Position numbers and translations under genes: made by a program
From: Clytia hemisphaerica
Lineage: Eukaryota > Cnidaria > Hydrozoa > Leptothecata > Clytiidae
Assembly (NCBI GenBank): GCA_902728285.1
Contig: CACVBU010000048.1
Location: 92,690-156,689 of the forward strand
Direction: 5' to 3'
DNA length: 64,000 bases
Part shown: piece by piece, positions 54,902 through 64,000 of the stretch
Layout of the letters: every line of letters starts with the position of its first letter
How positions within the stretch are numbered: the first letter of the stretch is position 1
The notes under the pieces: generated by a model
What the model was told of the DNA's origin: nothing
What the model saw: the letters and a program-made list of their open reading frames with translations, nothing else
Databases searched by the model: none

Positions 54902-57596
54902 TTTGCAGGATTTTTAGAGATTTTCAACAGATTTTTTAACAAATTTTCAACAAGAATTTGGTGTCTGAGACCTGTCCCCATTCGCTTTTGAACATGCCTT
55001 TTGAAAAAATTTGAATCGCACCCTCAACCTCCATCTTATCGGACGACCCTTTGTGGTTTATTTTACATCTGTCTTCATGAGTTTTGTACCATTCATCAAA
55101 ATCTTTACTAGACAGTTTCTTTTTGTATTTAGCACAAGTATGGTAGAATAAAGATTTCACTTCAAAGTAAAGAACTTCGCCAGTTTCAAAGCTTTGAACA
55201 AACACAACACCAAGCTTGGATTGGTGCCCTCGCTTCATCCATGTGCCGTCCACACTCACCCCTAGCGTAATCAACATGATCATACGTAACAACATTTTCT
55301 GGATTTTTTTCAACGGTAATATCAAAAAGAGTTTTAGCGGACTTTTCAAGAAGTTCATTGGATTGATCATTCGCTTTTTCGACTATTTTGTCCTGAATAC
55401 AATTATACGGTTTCTTTGTGACAGGTTTAGGTAGATTCATTATCCCGCAGAAAGTTTCTAGTCCAGCACGTCCAACAGGCTATGCGGCAAGGACAGATCT
55501 GACGTTGACCTCAATAAATCGTTTATGGCGCTTACTAGATTGAAAGTTCTTTGAAAACCACAATTTGAGCATGTAAGTCGAAGAAATTCGGATAGTCCCT
55601 TTTTATTAGCACTAAATTCCTGAAATTTCATTCCTTTAGAATGACACTTTATGCAGCAAACACTGGAGGATAAAACTTCATCTAGTATTGCACTGTCCAT
55701 CAATCCTTGCGCTTTTTCATTGCGCGTTTTAGCTTTTACCAAAAGTCTTTTAGGAATGATTCTTCGTCAAGAATTTTTAGGCAAGCACTATTGCGACAGA
55801 TCTTATCAGCACTTTTGTTTGTCAGTTTACGAAATTTCCGCTTTGCAATTTTAGCAGCAATGGATTTTTTCAGAGGGGAAGCTTCATAGATAGGAGTAAC
55901 AGGGTTTTTATTGGGAGTAGTAATTGAAGGTACAGGTCTTGTAGAGGAAGTAGTAGAAAGTAAATTTGGAGTCGGTCGGTTTGGTTCTCGCGGTAGTGTT
56001 GGAGATTCTGGCAGCAGTGCGGTTGTCGCCGTCATGATGTTGTCTGGGGCTGCTGGCAGGGTCTCAACCGATGGATATTTCTCAAGTTCATTAGAAGTAT
56101 TTTTATCAACAGTATTAACAATGTCATTATTTACAGGAAGATTATATACAGGAGTGGGCATATTTACAGTTTGTTGTTGTCGAGCATGTTTTGGTGTTCC
56201 TTTGAAACCGCGCTATTTGGCTGATTTCTTTCCTACTCTATTGTTATAGTGAGATTTTTTCTTATTGGCCATTCAAATATACTATTTCTTATTTATTTCA
56301 ACTGAAAAGAAAGGAACAAACATATAGTAATAAAAGAAAAACTTCCTACACAACCTGTGAAAGAGAACCAAGATTCACCACCACCTTCCTCTGCAGTTTT
56401 AGGGTACCATCTTTACAAAATCGTCAATATTAGGCGAAGGCGGGAAAAAACGCTATAGTAATTTAGACGCCCGAAAAGGGCGTAAAAAATGTGTTCGAAC
56501 GGTGGGTCACTTTACTATGTTCAAATGCCTCCTTATCCATTTAGCCCCTAGCAACGGGTGACTTTTTGGTTGCTAGGGAGGAAGTCATAAACCATGGTTA
56601 AAACAAATGCTCATTGTTAGGTGAAAATTGAAGATTTCCGCCTGAAATTTTCAAAGATCGCTCAGAAAGGATAGGGGAAGGTAGAAACGCAAAAATCTCA
56701 TTTTTGACAATTTTGACAATTTTCTCCAAATTTTCAGTTAACCACCACCTTAATGTAAAAGATATTTTTTTCTTTTAAAAATCAACGTAGTGTACTTTTA
56801 ATGTGTGTAAGATTTTGTCTCTCATGACTAAATCTTTGTCTGCCAATCCCCGAGAACCAATACGTGGTCTTTATCACTAACAGGTCTCTCGTTTACTTTC
56901 ACATAACCTAATTTGTGCAGCTCTTTCCGCAAATGAATTGCATGCTATTTTTGCGACAGCCGCGGATCGAGTGGAATGTTCATGTTGTAAGAAACCATGG
57001 ACATATCTTTTGCAGTTAACTTTTTCTTTTGAATAAAGATTTTAACGATCGTCCGAAAGTCTAGGTCGCATAATTCTAAGACCATGATGTCAAGATAAGC
57101 GTAGTGAAATAATAGACATGACATGCGATTCGTCGAAAAATGGCAGCCCGGGGGAGGGGGTACTTAGGCGAGAGAAGGGTATGGGTATGTGCCGGCCTTA
57201 AGGGTGCCTTTTTTGAAACATGCCAGTTTGAAAAATCGGAAAATCAAACTTCAGTCCCACTAAAAATTGGAAAAATAGGGAAATTTCAACTTTTTGCCCC
57301 CAGAAAGATATAAATTTGGTCAAATTAGTTCCAAAAAGTGAATTAAAATTCACACAATTGCCCTTGTTTTTTCTCCTCTTTATTCTTGTAAGGGCAGGGC
57401 CGAAAGTTAGCTTGCAACCATAGTCCCCCCAGAAGGCAGCTAGGACACACAGACAAAAAAGCGTGATAGCGCAATTTTATTTTGCTTTTTATAAAATAAC
57501 TTCGTCATAACTTCAATAATTTTTCAAATTCAACAATGACTTAGATTTACAGCAAAATAATTATCGACATACATGTTTAAAGGGAAAGGTCCCTTT

Positions 57597-57945
57597 TTAC
57601 GAAGAAAGAATTCTAGTTTTTACCGCCTTTTGAAATTTCTCTGGGATGGCCAAGGCAAACATGGCGACCTTTTTAAAGATTTTTTGTTTTTGGCGGCCCT
57701 CTAAATTTATGGACACAAAAAAGAGTGTGGAGCGAAGCGAGCCAGAAAATTTTGAGGTGATGAGGGGCGCCGTTTTTGTTTTTTCATTTGTCAATCTTTC
57801 GATATGGGCGCCTGAAAAATCCTTCTTGGCGCCCCTAATTTTTGGGCGCCCCTTCCCAAAAGGGCTCCGCTGGGGGGGGGGGGGGCTGGCCCCCTGGCCC
57901 CCCCCTGCCACCACGCCACTGTTGCTGTTGTTCTAACAAACTTGT
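57597..57945. repeat. Probable interspersed repeat with G/C-rich end
   Basis: The block contains TGGCGCCCCTAATTTTTGGGCGCCCC (inverted GGCGCC motifs), a run of 14 G and CCCCCCTGCCACCACGCCACTG. This last resembles the GC-rich ends of repeats common in invertebrate genomes. A frame through it is compositional only. Confidence 0.4.
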
Positions 57946-58011
57946 CTTGTGATTCTTGTGTTTTATTTTATATTTGTTCTTTTCTTTAACAGATTCTGTT
58001 TAAAAGATTTC

Positions 58012-58286
58012 TTTTGTTTTGAAAAGAATTCGAATGTCTCAAATCAAATAAGGTCGTTAATTACATTCGAAGAACATAAAACAAAAGAAAAGAAAAAAAA
58101 GGAAAAGTCTAATCTATCAATCAAAACAAAGTCTTTATAAAACGGCGCGAATATCGTTAAACAAATTTGTGGAGCAAGAACTAAAAGTTCTCTTTTGGAA
58201 GAACAAAAACATTGCGTGCGAAAACGAAAGTATAACAGACAAACATACAAAACGACATACAGAATACCGCTATTAATATATAGACT
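58012..58286 (+). repeat. Interspersed repeat, copy A
   Basis: TTTTGTTTTGAAAAGAATTCGAATGTC at the start, GGCGCGAAT, TTTGTGGAGCAAGA, CGAAAACGAAAGT and CCGCTATTAATATATAGA at the end all recur in order at 61309-61630. The copies differ by substitutions and insertions. The TATTAATATATAGA terminus resembles the 3' end of a SINE or LINE tail. Confidence 0.65.
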
Positions 58287-58399
58287 AGCCGGTACCCGGC
58301 GTCGCACGCCGGTTAAGCTGTAGCTGAACGCACTAAAAGTCCTTTGGATGTTGAAGCTGGCTTAAGGGCTCTGACCATAGTGAATTTTTCATAATTGCC

Positions 58400-58600
58400 G
58401 TGTTTAAAATGTGTTTTCTGACTGATGTAACCAACAAAACTATGGCATGTTATACATTTTCTGTTAGACAAACTATTCCTGAATCTGAAAATTCAAAAAT
58501 GGCATTGAAAAATTTTGATGAAGAAGAAAATGAAGACTTTTGCGAGGAAGAGTATTTCAACTTTGAAGAGCTTTGTTTCGGCGAAGAAGAAACATTTTGA
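58400..58600 (+). CDS. Short acidic frame in the TTAA element (66 aa)
   Basis: From a Met at 58400, or more likely 58499 (AAAATGGCATTG), it encodes a C-terminus very rich in Glu, Asp and Phe (NFDEEENEDFCEEEYFNFEE). It may be an exon remnant of a former protein, or it may not be coding. No family was recognised. Confidence 0.25.
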   Translation: MFKMCFLTDVTNKTMACYTFSVRQTIPESENSKMALKNFDEEENEDFCEEEYFNFEELCFGEEETF

Positions 58601-59880
58601 AAATTTTTTCGCAGTAGATGGTGTATCTTTTATCGAACAATAAAAATTTTTGCGTGTAAATGCTTCTTTGTCTCGAAATCTTCGAAAAAGTGGTTTTTTA
58701 TCAATTTTTCAACTGGATTTTGCTTAAAAAAACAGTCATAACTTTTGACACATCTTTTTAGAAAAATTTTCCGCAAAATATAAAATGTTCAATTCTTTGT
58801 GGACAGTGTAAAGAAATTTTGAAACAAAAAGGCTAATTACCCATTAAAACTTATCACTTTTTATAAAAGAAGGTGATGCAACATATTATTAACGTCTTTT
58901 TAGTCAGCCCCGGTGACTCTTCAAATCGGTTCGACGATTTTTTTCCCGCTGGTCGTCGTCCAATTTGCAGAGTGTGACAAGTTTGCTCGAGATCTCGAGT
59001 GCACAACTCGGAAAAAGTTGAGTGCAGGTGCAAATTCAAACGGTTTTTTAACCTCAAGTGCAAAGTTCAGCTATTTTTTCCTCAAGTGCAGCTAATTTTA
59101 GCAATTTTTGCCTTTTTGGGCAAAATTTATCAGGTGCGTTCTTCCAGTGCGAAACTTGGTATTTCCGAATTTTTCCCTCGAGTGCAGCCTTGCCATACTT
59201 TGCAAACTGGGTCGTCGTTAAGACTTTCATTTTTAATTCCGATTTCGGATTATTTTCGGGAAACAGGATTTCGGGATTATTTAGCGCGCGAAAATAATTT
59301 TTTCTTAGCAAGATAAAATAAGAAAAGAAAAAAAAACACATAACATAAAAAGAAGCCTTATAATTAATAATAAGAAAAAAAGAAGAGAAAAAAAATTCTT
59401 TTGCATTGTAAATAAAGAGAGCTAATTATAGAGAAAGCATATATGGAGAAAATGAGTATATCAAAGAAATTTTTTTCCTTCGAATAATGTTAAAAGTTAT
59501 ATACTACTTGTAGACTATTTCTTCTATCTGGGTCTTTTATTATTGTCATGGAAAGAGTATAACAACAACGGAATAAATCTTTTTCACCGACTTCTGCTTT
59601 GGATACGGATTCCACTATGCACTGCTCTGTTTTCTTCTGAACGTTTCAAGCAAATAGTTACGTTCTTTCAAGCTGCTCAGATTTTAACAAAGCCAGATTT
59701 CTTACCTCTACTTCCTATTAATCATTCTAAGCCTTCTAAGCATTTTGGGCTGACTTTCCAGCGCAGCTGGTTTATTAAAGTTCATAACGTCATTTCTGCA
59801 ATTAAATTCTTAAATACTCTGAAGGGATTTGATTAAAAAGCAATTTATAAAGGTAATTCTTTGTTGAAAGTGTTAAAGAA

Positions 59881-60684
59881 CCGGCAGGTACAAAATGCAT
59901 AAAACATAATGCATATTGCATAATGCATAATAGTATTGTGTAATTTACAGAACGATTTTATATTTTCTAAAACTCTCCTTTGTAGAGGCTAAAACCGCGA
60001 AAACCTCCTTAGTCTTAAGTAAACATTCCAATCAGAGGGATTTCCCCAGACATGATATTTACTTTTCGAATCCGAACGAAAAAGAAAACATTCGAATCAT
60101 AACAACAAAGGGTTTTCCGTCAGCATAAATAATAAGAAGATGCAACATATCAGAAAGGTTTCCCCCTTCTTCTTTCTCGAAAAAAGGTAAATGCATAAAC
60201 ATTCGAATGTAAAAAGATTCGTATCGAAGTCTATTTTCTTTGATCTAGCTTTCGCATGTAGCTCTTTAATTTATATTGGCTGGATATTAGCTTATCTAAC
60301 AAAAAGTATTCACATGGTTAATGCTTTTTAAGAGGAAAAATAAAGATCTTGCTATAAAATTTACGTTTTCCAGTTAGAAAAGTAATATACGGAGGAGAAA
60401 TTTTCGTGTTTTTTCTACACTATATTACGTTCTGTAAAATACAACTATGAAAATTAAAATGGCGGCAAGCATTCTCAGTGGACCATGGATTTTCTTCATC
60501 ATCCAAAATTCAAATTTACAGCTTTCTACCCTTTATTTTCTGGCAGAAAGTGGTTATTTGTTTTGTTGAAAGTATTATCTTTCAAATCCTCCTTATTATA
60601 GCCTCTAAAATTGACACTCTTCAGATATTATGCATTATGCATTATGCAATATGCATTATGTTTTATGCATTTTGGACCTGCCGG
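59881..60684. mobile_element. 0.8 kb CCGGCA-type element with 8-bp TSD, nested
   Basis: The terminal repeats are about 52 bases: CCGGCAGGTACAAAATGC then TAAAACATAATGCATATTGC and a TAATGCATAATA run, inverted at 60633-60684. TTAAAGAA flanks it on both sides (59873-59880, 60685-60692), a perfect 8-bp target duplication. Its first 18 bases match the 4356-5395 element at 16 positions. No transposase is inside. It inserted into the TTAA element at 58362-60757. Confidence 0.8.
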
Positions 60685-60757
60685 TTAAAGAACCTAAAAC
60701 ATAACTTTTATGTTCAAATACTAAAATCAATTTTCCGACTATGGTCAGAGCCCTTAA

Positions 60758-62086
60758 AAAGCGATCAAACAAAAAAAAAAAATCTCTTCAACGTTTAACC
60801 TGCCCCGGGTGTCTTATCTGTTAACCATATTTGGATCGTGTACTGTCCCCCCGTGACAACGTGTTTTGTTTAAGTCAAAAGTTATCAGAAAGAGCATCGT
60901 TTACTGTACCAGTGTCGTTTGAAACGACTCTGCAGGTAGTTATTTTTCTCGCTTCGCTCGCGTTAAATATGCTGTCCAGTTTAAATGACAATTTTTAAAG
61001 AAAAAGTGGGAAGGTCACAAAGAATAGTGCATGCAACTCTTTGTTTTTTATCAGATCGAGAAAAAAAATAAGACAATTCTAAGTTGCTTTTTTAAACCCT
61101 TGGCATAACTTTCCGAATTTAAACATAAAAAATAACGTACACACTTTTTAACATAACGACGACTTGAATATTTTTATAAGAAGAAAAAAGTGAACTAATT
61201 TTTACTTATGCTTTATATCGTCCTTTGAATGCTGTTGTTGTCCACAAACTTTTTGATTTTTATGTTTTGATTTACTTTTGAAATATTCTTTTCTATGAAA
61301 TGAAATTGTTTTGTTTTGAAAAGAATTCGAATGTCATTAATAAATACGATCGTTAAATACATTCGAAAACATTTAAAACAAAAGAAGAGAGAAAAAGGCA
61401 ACTCTAGGCAGAAATTAAAACTACTAAAATGTAGATGGGCCTTAAATTTCAAAACAAAGGCTGAATAAAGTCTAAACCAAGCTCTATCCAATTTTTTGCA
61501 AATGGCGCGAATCCAATAGAACAAACTTGTGGAGCAAGAGACTAAAAGCCATAATTTTAAAACACAAACAAAGCGAAAACGAAAGTGGTGACACACAGAC
61601 ACACAAAGCACCGCTATTAATATATAGATAACCCTCTTTGTAACGCATAGATGCTTATAAAAACTTGTACTCCTCTTTTTTTAAAAACCTATGCGACTCT
61701 TAAGGAAATGCGGAAATTATGACTTATTAATGCTTATAAGAAATCTTTACTTATAAAATTTAAACTTACAAAAAATCCATACTTCTCTTCATTTTAACAA
61801 CCTATATACATCTTCACTAAACTCATAACTTATTTATGCTTATAAGAAATCCATACTCTCTTCATTTACTAACTTATGTGACTTCATGGAAATAAGGACT
61901 TATCAATTATCACTATCAACGCATTTATAGGAATCTATACTACTTATCATTTTAACAACCTAGATACATCTTCACTAAACTTATAACTTATTTATGCTTA
62001 TAAGAAACCTATACTTCTCTTAACTTCAACAAACTTATACTCTCTTCACTCTCACCACATATCTTCACTTAACTAACTACTTAACA
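60758..62086. other. Intergenic with repeats
   Basis: It contains repeat copy B (61309-61630) and then an AT-rich array (61640-62090). No gene is supported; the minus-strand frame 61213-61611 overlaps the repeat. Confidence 0.4.
61309..61630 (+). repeat. Interspersed repeat, copy B
   Basis: This is the second copy of the repeat at 58012-58286, with the same start (TTGTTTTGAAAAGAATTCGA) and the same end (CCGCTATTAATATATAGA). A segment near its middle is longer than in copy A. Confidence 0.65.
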
Positions 62087-62090
62087 ATGC
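61640..62090 (+). repeat. AT-rich tandem repeat, units of ~110-150 bp
   Basis: TATGCTTATAAGAAA-CCATACT-TCTT, ATTTTAACAACCTA-ATACATC and TTCACTAAACT-ATAACTTAT recur about four times with drift, leading directly into the frame at 62087. They may be the 5' untranslated repeats of the element encoding that frame. Confidence 0.6.
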
Positions 62091-62662
62091 TTATACAAAC
62101 TTATACTCTCTTTAATCCAACAGACCATTTATTCAACAACCAAGAGCAGGCAAAAAAACGAGACCAAAAACAACCAAATGAAGATATTATATCACAATTG
62201 ACAAGATGCCACAGGAGAACACCCCAACGAACAAACGAATCACCCATTCATGACACCGAACGTTTATCAAGACAATACACATACCATACCTTAAGGGTCC
62301 TGCATCACGACCGACAACTATCGAATTTAGAGCAACATGTTGAGAATAAAAAAACTCCGGAAGGGCTGATTCCAACCGTCAATTCAACTTTACCTTTATC
62401 TGACACAAACCGTCAAAAATGGAACCAAATACTCCAAGAAGCTGGCAGAAAGTTAAGGAACGTTATAATTGAACACCATAAAGAATCCGTAAACAAACAC
62501 ACAAACGACCGGAACAGATTGAAGAACCTTCTCAGCGAAGTTGACCTTCAGAAGTGCGACACCGACGTGAGAGAACAATATAATAACCAAAGACAAAGGA
62601 AGAGAAGGTCAAATGAGACAAATGGACAAAACAACCACCAGCAAAAACGGCCAAAAAACTAG
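62087..62662 (+). CDS. Hypothetical protein, possibly 5' part of a Penelope-like element (191 aa)
   Basis: A Gln/Asn/Arg-rich soluble frame containing LSDTNRQKWNQILQEAGRKL and HHKESVNKHTNDRNRLKNL, ending RQRKRRSNETNGQN...KRPKN. About 130 bases downstream, the plus strand around 62795-62905 reads NLSKLKLTNLERKVLNKGL and FVPTPKLNEI, close to the conserved 'sL-L-x-GLxFxPTP' motif found upstream of RT in Penelope-like elements and related retroelements. The two probably belong together. RT and GIY-YIG domains were not found before the window ends. Confidence 0.5.
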   Translation: MLIQTYTLFNPTDHLFNNQEQAKKRDQKQPNEDIISQLTRCHRRTPQRTNESPIHDTERLSRQYTYHTLRVLHHDRQLSNLEQHVENKKTPEGLIPTVNSTLPLSDTNRQKWNQILQEAGRKLRNVIIEHHKESVNKHTNDRNRLKNLLSEVDLQKCDTDVREQYNNQRQRKRRSNETNGQNNHQQKRPKN

Positions 62663-64000
62663 AAACCCCTGTAAATATTGTATATAGTCATCATACTTCA
62701 GAAAACATTATTCAAAAAAATTAAAATAAAACCAACAAAAACATCCTTACTTCACATTCACCCATAGAAACTAATAACGCTAAAAAAGAACCCGATATTG
62801 TAACAAACCTATCGAAATTGAAACTAACCAACCTTGAAAGAAAGGTCCTAAATAAGGGTCTCACTTTTGTACCAACCCCAAAATTAAACGAAATAGGAAA
62901 CCTAAAAATCTGTCAAAAAATTTTCACATCACAGTACTTGGAATAACTTATCCCCTTCACAGAAACACTCAGATAAATAAACGAAACACCCTCCACCCTA
63001 CCACTACAACTTTACTCCACCCTGTACACTTTAAATAAAGAGAATTTAGCCTGATTCAACTTCAAACAACAAAACCTACATGAAAAACAAAGCGATTAGA
63101 AATTTAGCCAATCACCGCCGATTCAAACACAATCAAACAGAATGAACCAATGAATAAACTCACAAAAACGAAACACAATAAAACATTACATCATTGTTTT
63201 ACTCTGGCGAAATCATCAACTCAATGACTTTACGCAAAAAAGGACCTTTTCAACACGAGGACACATACAGTCAAGACCTACTAAGAAATACTTACGATTT
63301 ATCAAAGATATTAAAGATTTTACAAGACTTTAAACTCAAAACAATGGCGAGCGCAATGAATGATACCTTCAATGGTAAGAATTTACAAACCTTACTCACA
63401 AAAGTAATTTAAAGTTCCATGATCGTTTTTTCATGACCTTTCTATCATTTCTCAAAAATAAGTTATGCACCGATGGAAAATGAGTTATGCACCAATGATA
63501 TCTTAATCCACCAATGTGACATGACTGAGGCAAATTGTAACATAGTCACAAGTGGATGTACTCATTTTCACTCCATTTATTTAAAATTATTTAAAATTAT
63601 CACTCCTTAGGAAAGGCCACTGTCTCTCTCGATTAAAACATCACACAAATTTATTACTCAATACCACCTTATCAATCTTATCTAAGTTTATCTTTCCAAT
63701 CACCCTTTGATCAAATTTCCACCTTTTACAAATATAGCCACCACAAATACATAAATGAAAATAGCTTTCGGACTTTGGCAAAGTCAAAAAAACTCTCTAC
63801 ACCACACCTCACTTCACGATTTGTTTTATGGCTCACAGGAAGTACTCCGCCTAAGATGTCCTCATTGACTTCTTACCCCTTTTCCAAAATATTTCCAATT
63901 TACTTTTTTTTGACGAAAATGCTCTAAGTGCGACAAAATAGGAGATACTTGCGTAGTTATTCGTCTAGATTATAAGAACGCGCTTGGCAAAATCAGTTCT
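62663..64000 (+). other. Decayed retroelement sequence and AT-rich end
   Basis: The motif LNKGLTFVPTPKLNEI at about 62840-62905 is followed by stop-rich sequence. A 72-codon frame at 63194-63412 is unrecognised. Near 63450-63530 AAGTTATGCACCGATGGAAAA and GAGTTATGCACCAATGATA are short direct repeats. Nothing else is supported to the window end. Confidence 0.4.

Larger units (their letters stand above)
52165..54965 (+). mobile_element. PIF/Harbinger element inserted in the Kolobok-like gene
   Basis: Boundaries are inferred from where the interrupted Mutator-like protein stops (after MGTGLRH, 54962) and resumes (SKKKWKG, about 52170). A TAA/TTA lies at the left edge (52166-52175), as expected for the 3-bp TWA target duplication, but no matching right copy or clear terminal inverted repeat was found, so one end may be deleted. 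It carries the two genes of the superfamily, convergently arranged: transposase (+) and Myb/SANT protein (-). Confidence 0.7.
50991..56272 (-). pseudogene. Mutator-like (Kolobok-type) transposase, split and frameshifted
   Basis: The start is ATG 56272 (MANKKKSHYNN); a TAG follows at codon 20. Pieces on the minus strand: 56161-55736 Pro/Thr/Ser-rich N-terminus; 55742-55458 with paired Cys (CCIKC, LTCSNCGF); 55440-55190; 55300-54990 with LGVSVDGTWMKRGHQSKLGVV (first catalytic Asp) and SSDKMEVEGAI; about 55000-54962 with KRHVQKRMGTGLRH in another frame; then, beyond the Harbinger insertion, 52170-51690 with KKWKGMKLSDDKKIGG, KFYGQAIRSN, IWAIFYH and MTHNQKEAINGVLW. A frame change near 51695 leads to VGRFNAGEGFVSDLIEKLGI and a Lys/Ser/Pro-rich tail ending at 50991. 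About 40 residues seem lost between EGAI and HVQKRMG. This is the animal Mutator-like transposase domain order, here non-functional. Confidence 0.75.
50203..56753 (-). mobile_element. TTAA-flanked Kolobok-like DNA transposon (6.5 kb)
   Basis: Left end CA-TTAA-GGTGGTAGTTAACTGA (50201-50222) is matched by the inverted right end TTAA-GGTGGTGGTTAACTGA (56734-56753). TTAA at both termini is the target duplication of Kolobok and piggyBac elements, and the GG-rich start resembles Kolobok/T2 ends. The enclosed minus-strand gene encodes a Mutator-like DDE transposase domain, not a piggyBac protein, so Kolobok is the better fit (inference). The gene is broken and split by a PIF/Harbinger element. Confidence 0.75.
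56754..58361. other. Intergenic with repeat debris
   Basis: AT-rich sequence, then a GC-rich patch near 57150 (CCCGGGGGAGGGGG). A repeat-like block at 57597-57945 ends in a long G/C homopolymer stretch. No gene is supported. Confidence 0.4.
58362..60757. mobile_element. Second TTAA-flanked inverted-repeat element (2.4 kb)
   Basis: TTAAGGGCTCTGACCATAGT at 58362-58381 and its exact reverse complement at 60738-60757 give a 16-bp terminal repeat plus TTAA. The TTAA-GG start parallels the 50.2 kb element, so it is plausibly another Kolobok-type element, non-autonomous. Inside: a short acidic frame (58400-58600), non-coding sequence with several GTGCA-rich stretches (58995-59190), and a nested 0.8 kb element (59881-60684). 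Without that insertion it is about 1.6 kb. Confidence 0.7.

Noticed and set aside
50203..56753. piggyBac element, because of TTAA flanks
   Set aside because: The encoded fragments match the Mutator-like transposase domain, not a piggyBac DDD transposase, and the ends lack the typical CCC start.
57646..57936. Open frames on both strands through the G/C-rich repeat block
   Set aside because: Low-complexity Pro/Gly runs from homopolymers; no coding features.

Overview
The window is transposon-rich, AT-rich animal DNA. Genes have GT-AG introns, there are no operons, and the recognisable families are those abundant in early-branching metazoans (DUF6589, alpha-kinase, PIF/Harbinger, TTAA-flanked DDE elements, BEL/Pao, non-LTR and Penelope-like retroelements). 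A cnidarian, perhaps a hydrozoan, fits best. This is an inference from gene content; no species-diagnostic gene was recognised. One N (8754) sits exactly at a duplication junction.

Layout. 0.5-1.6 kb: two minus-strand unrecognised frames. 2.8-7.0 kb: a two-exon alpha-kinase gene whose 2.8 kb intron carries degenerate repeats and a 1.04 kb inverted-repeat element. 6.7-10.4 kb: a 2 kb segment present twice in tandem, holding the 3' end of the kinase and, convergent to it, the 3' end of an integrase-core gene. 12.6-14.0 kb: a broken non-LTR reverse transcriptase. 14.3-14.8 kb: a short Tc1-like inverted-repeat element. 16.1-19.8 kb: a 3.7 kb fold-back with a 70-bp palindrome at its centre and a tRNA-derived SINE inside.

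20.8-31.1 kb: a multi-exon DUF6589 gene (+), a RecQ-like helicase relic (-), a THAP zinc-finger exon (-) and a decayed gene of a C2H2/DDE-like family (-). Three places here share the 11-mer GGCCAATCAGA. 31.9-34.4 kb: a diverged repeat field. 34.8-35.3 kb: the last three exons of an unrecognised coiled-coil gene. 35.6-37.5 kb: a non-LTR relic.

38.0-49.8 kb: a BEL/Pao LTR element with a 3.5 kb tandem-repeat leader, broken gag and pol, and a younger 5'-truncated non-LTR element inside its 3' LTR. 50.2-56.75 kb: a TTAA-flanked Kolobok-like element whose broken Mutator-like transposase gene is split by a PIF/Harbinger element (intact transposase plus a Myb/SANT partner). 58.4-60.8 kb: a second TTAA-flanked inverted-repeat element, itself carrying an 8-bp-TSD element whose termini match the one in the kinase intron. 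62-63.4 kb: a fragment resembling the N-terminal part of a Penelope-like element.

Most coding sequence belongs to mobile elements at various stages of decay, with at least three clear nestings. The best candidates for functional genes are the alpha-kinase, the integrase-core gene, the downstream exons of the DUF6589 gene and the 34.8 kb gene. Splice sites were read by eye and reading-frame phase was checked across junctions. Coordinates may be off by a base or two.
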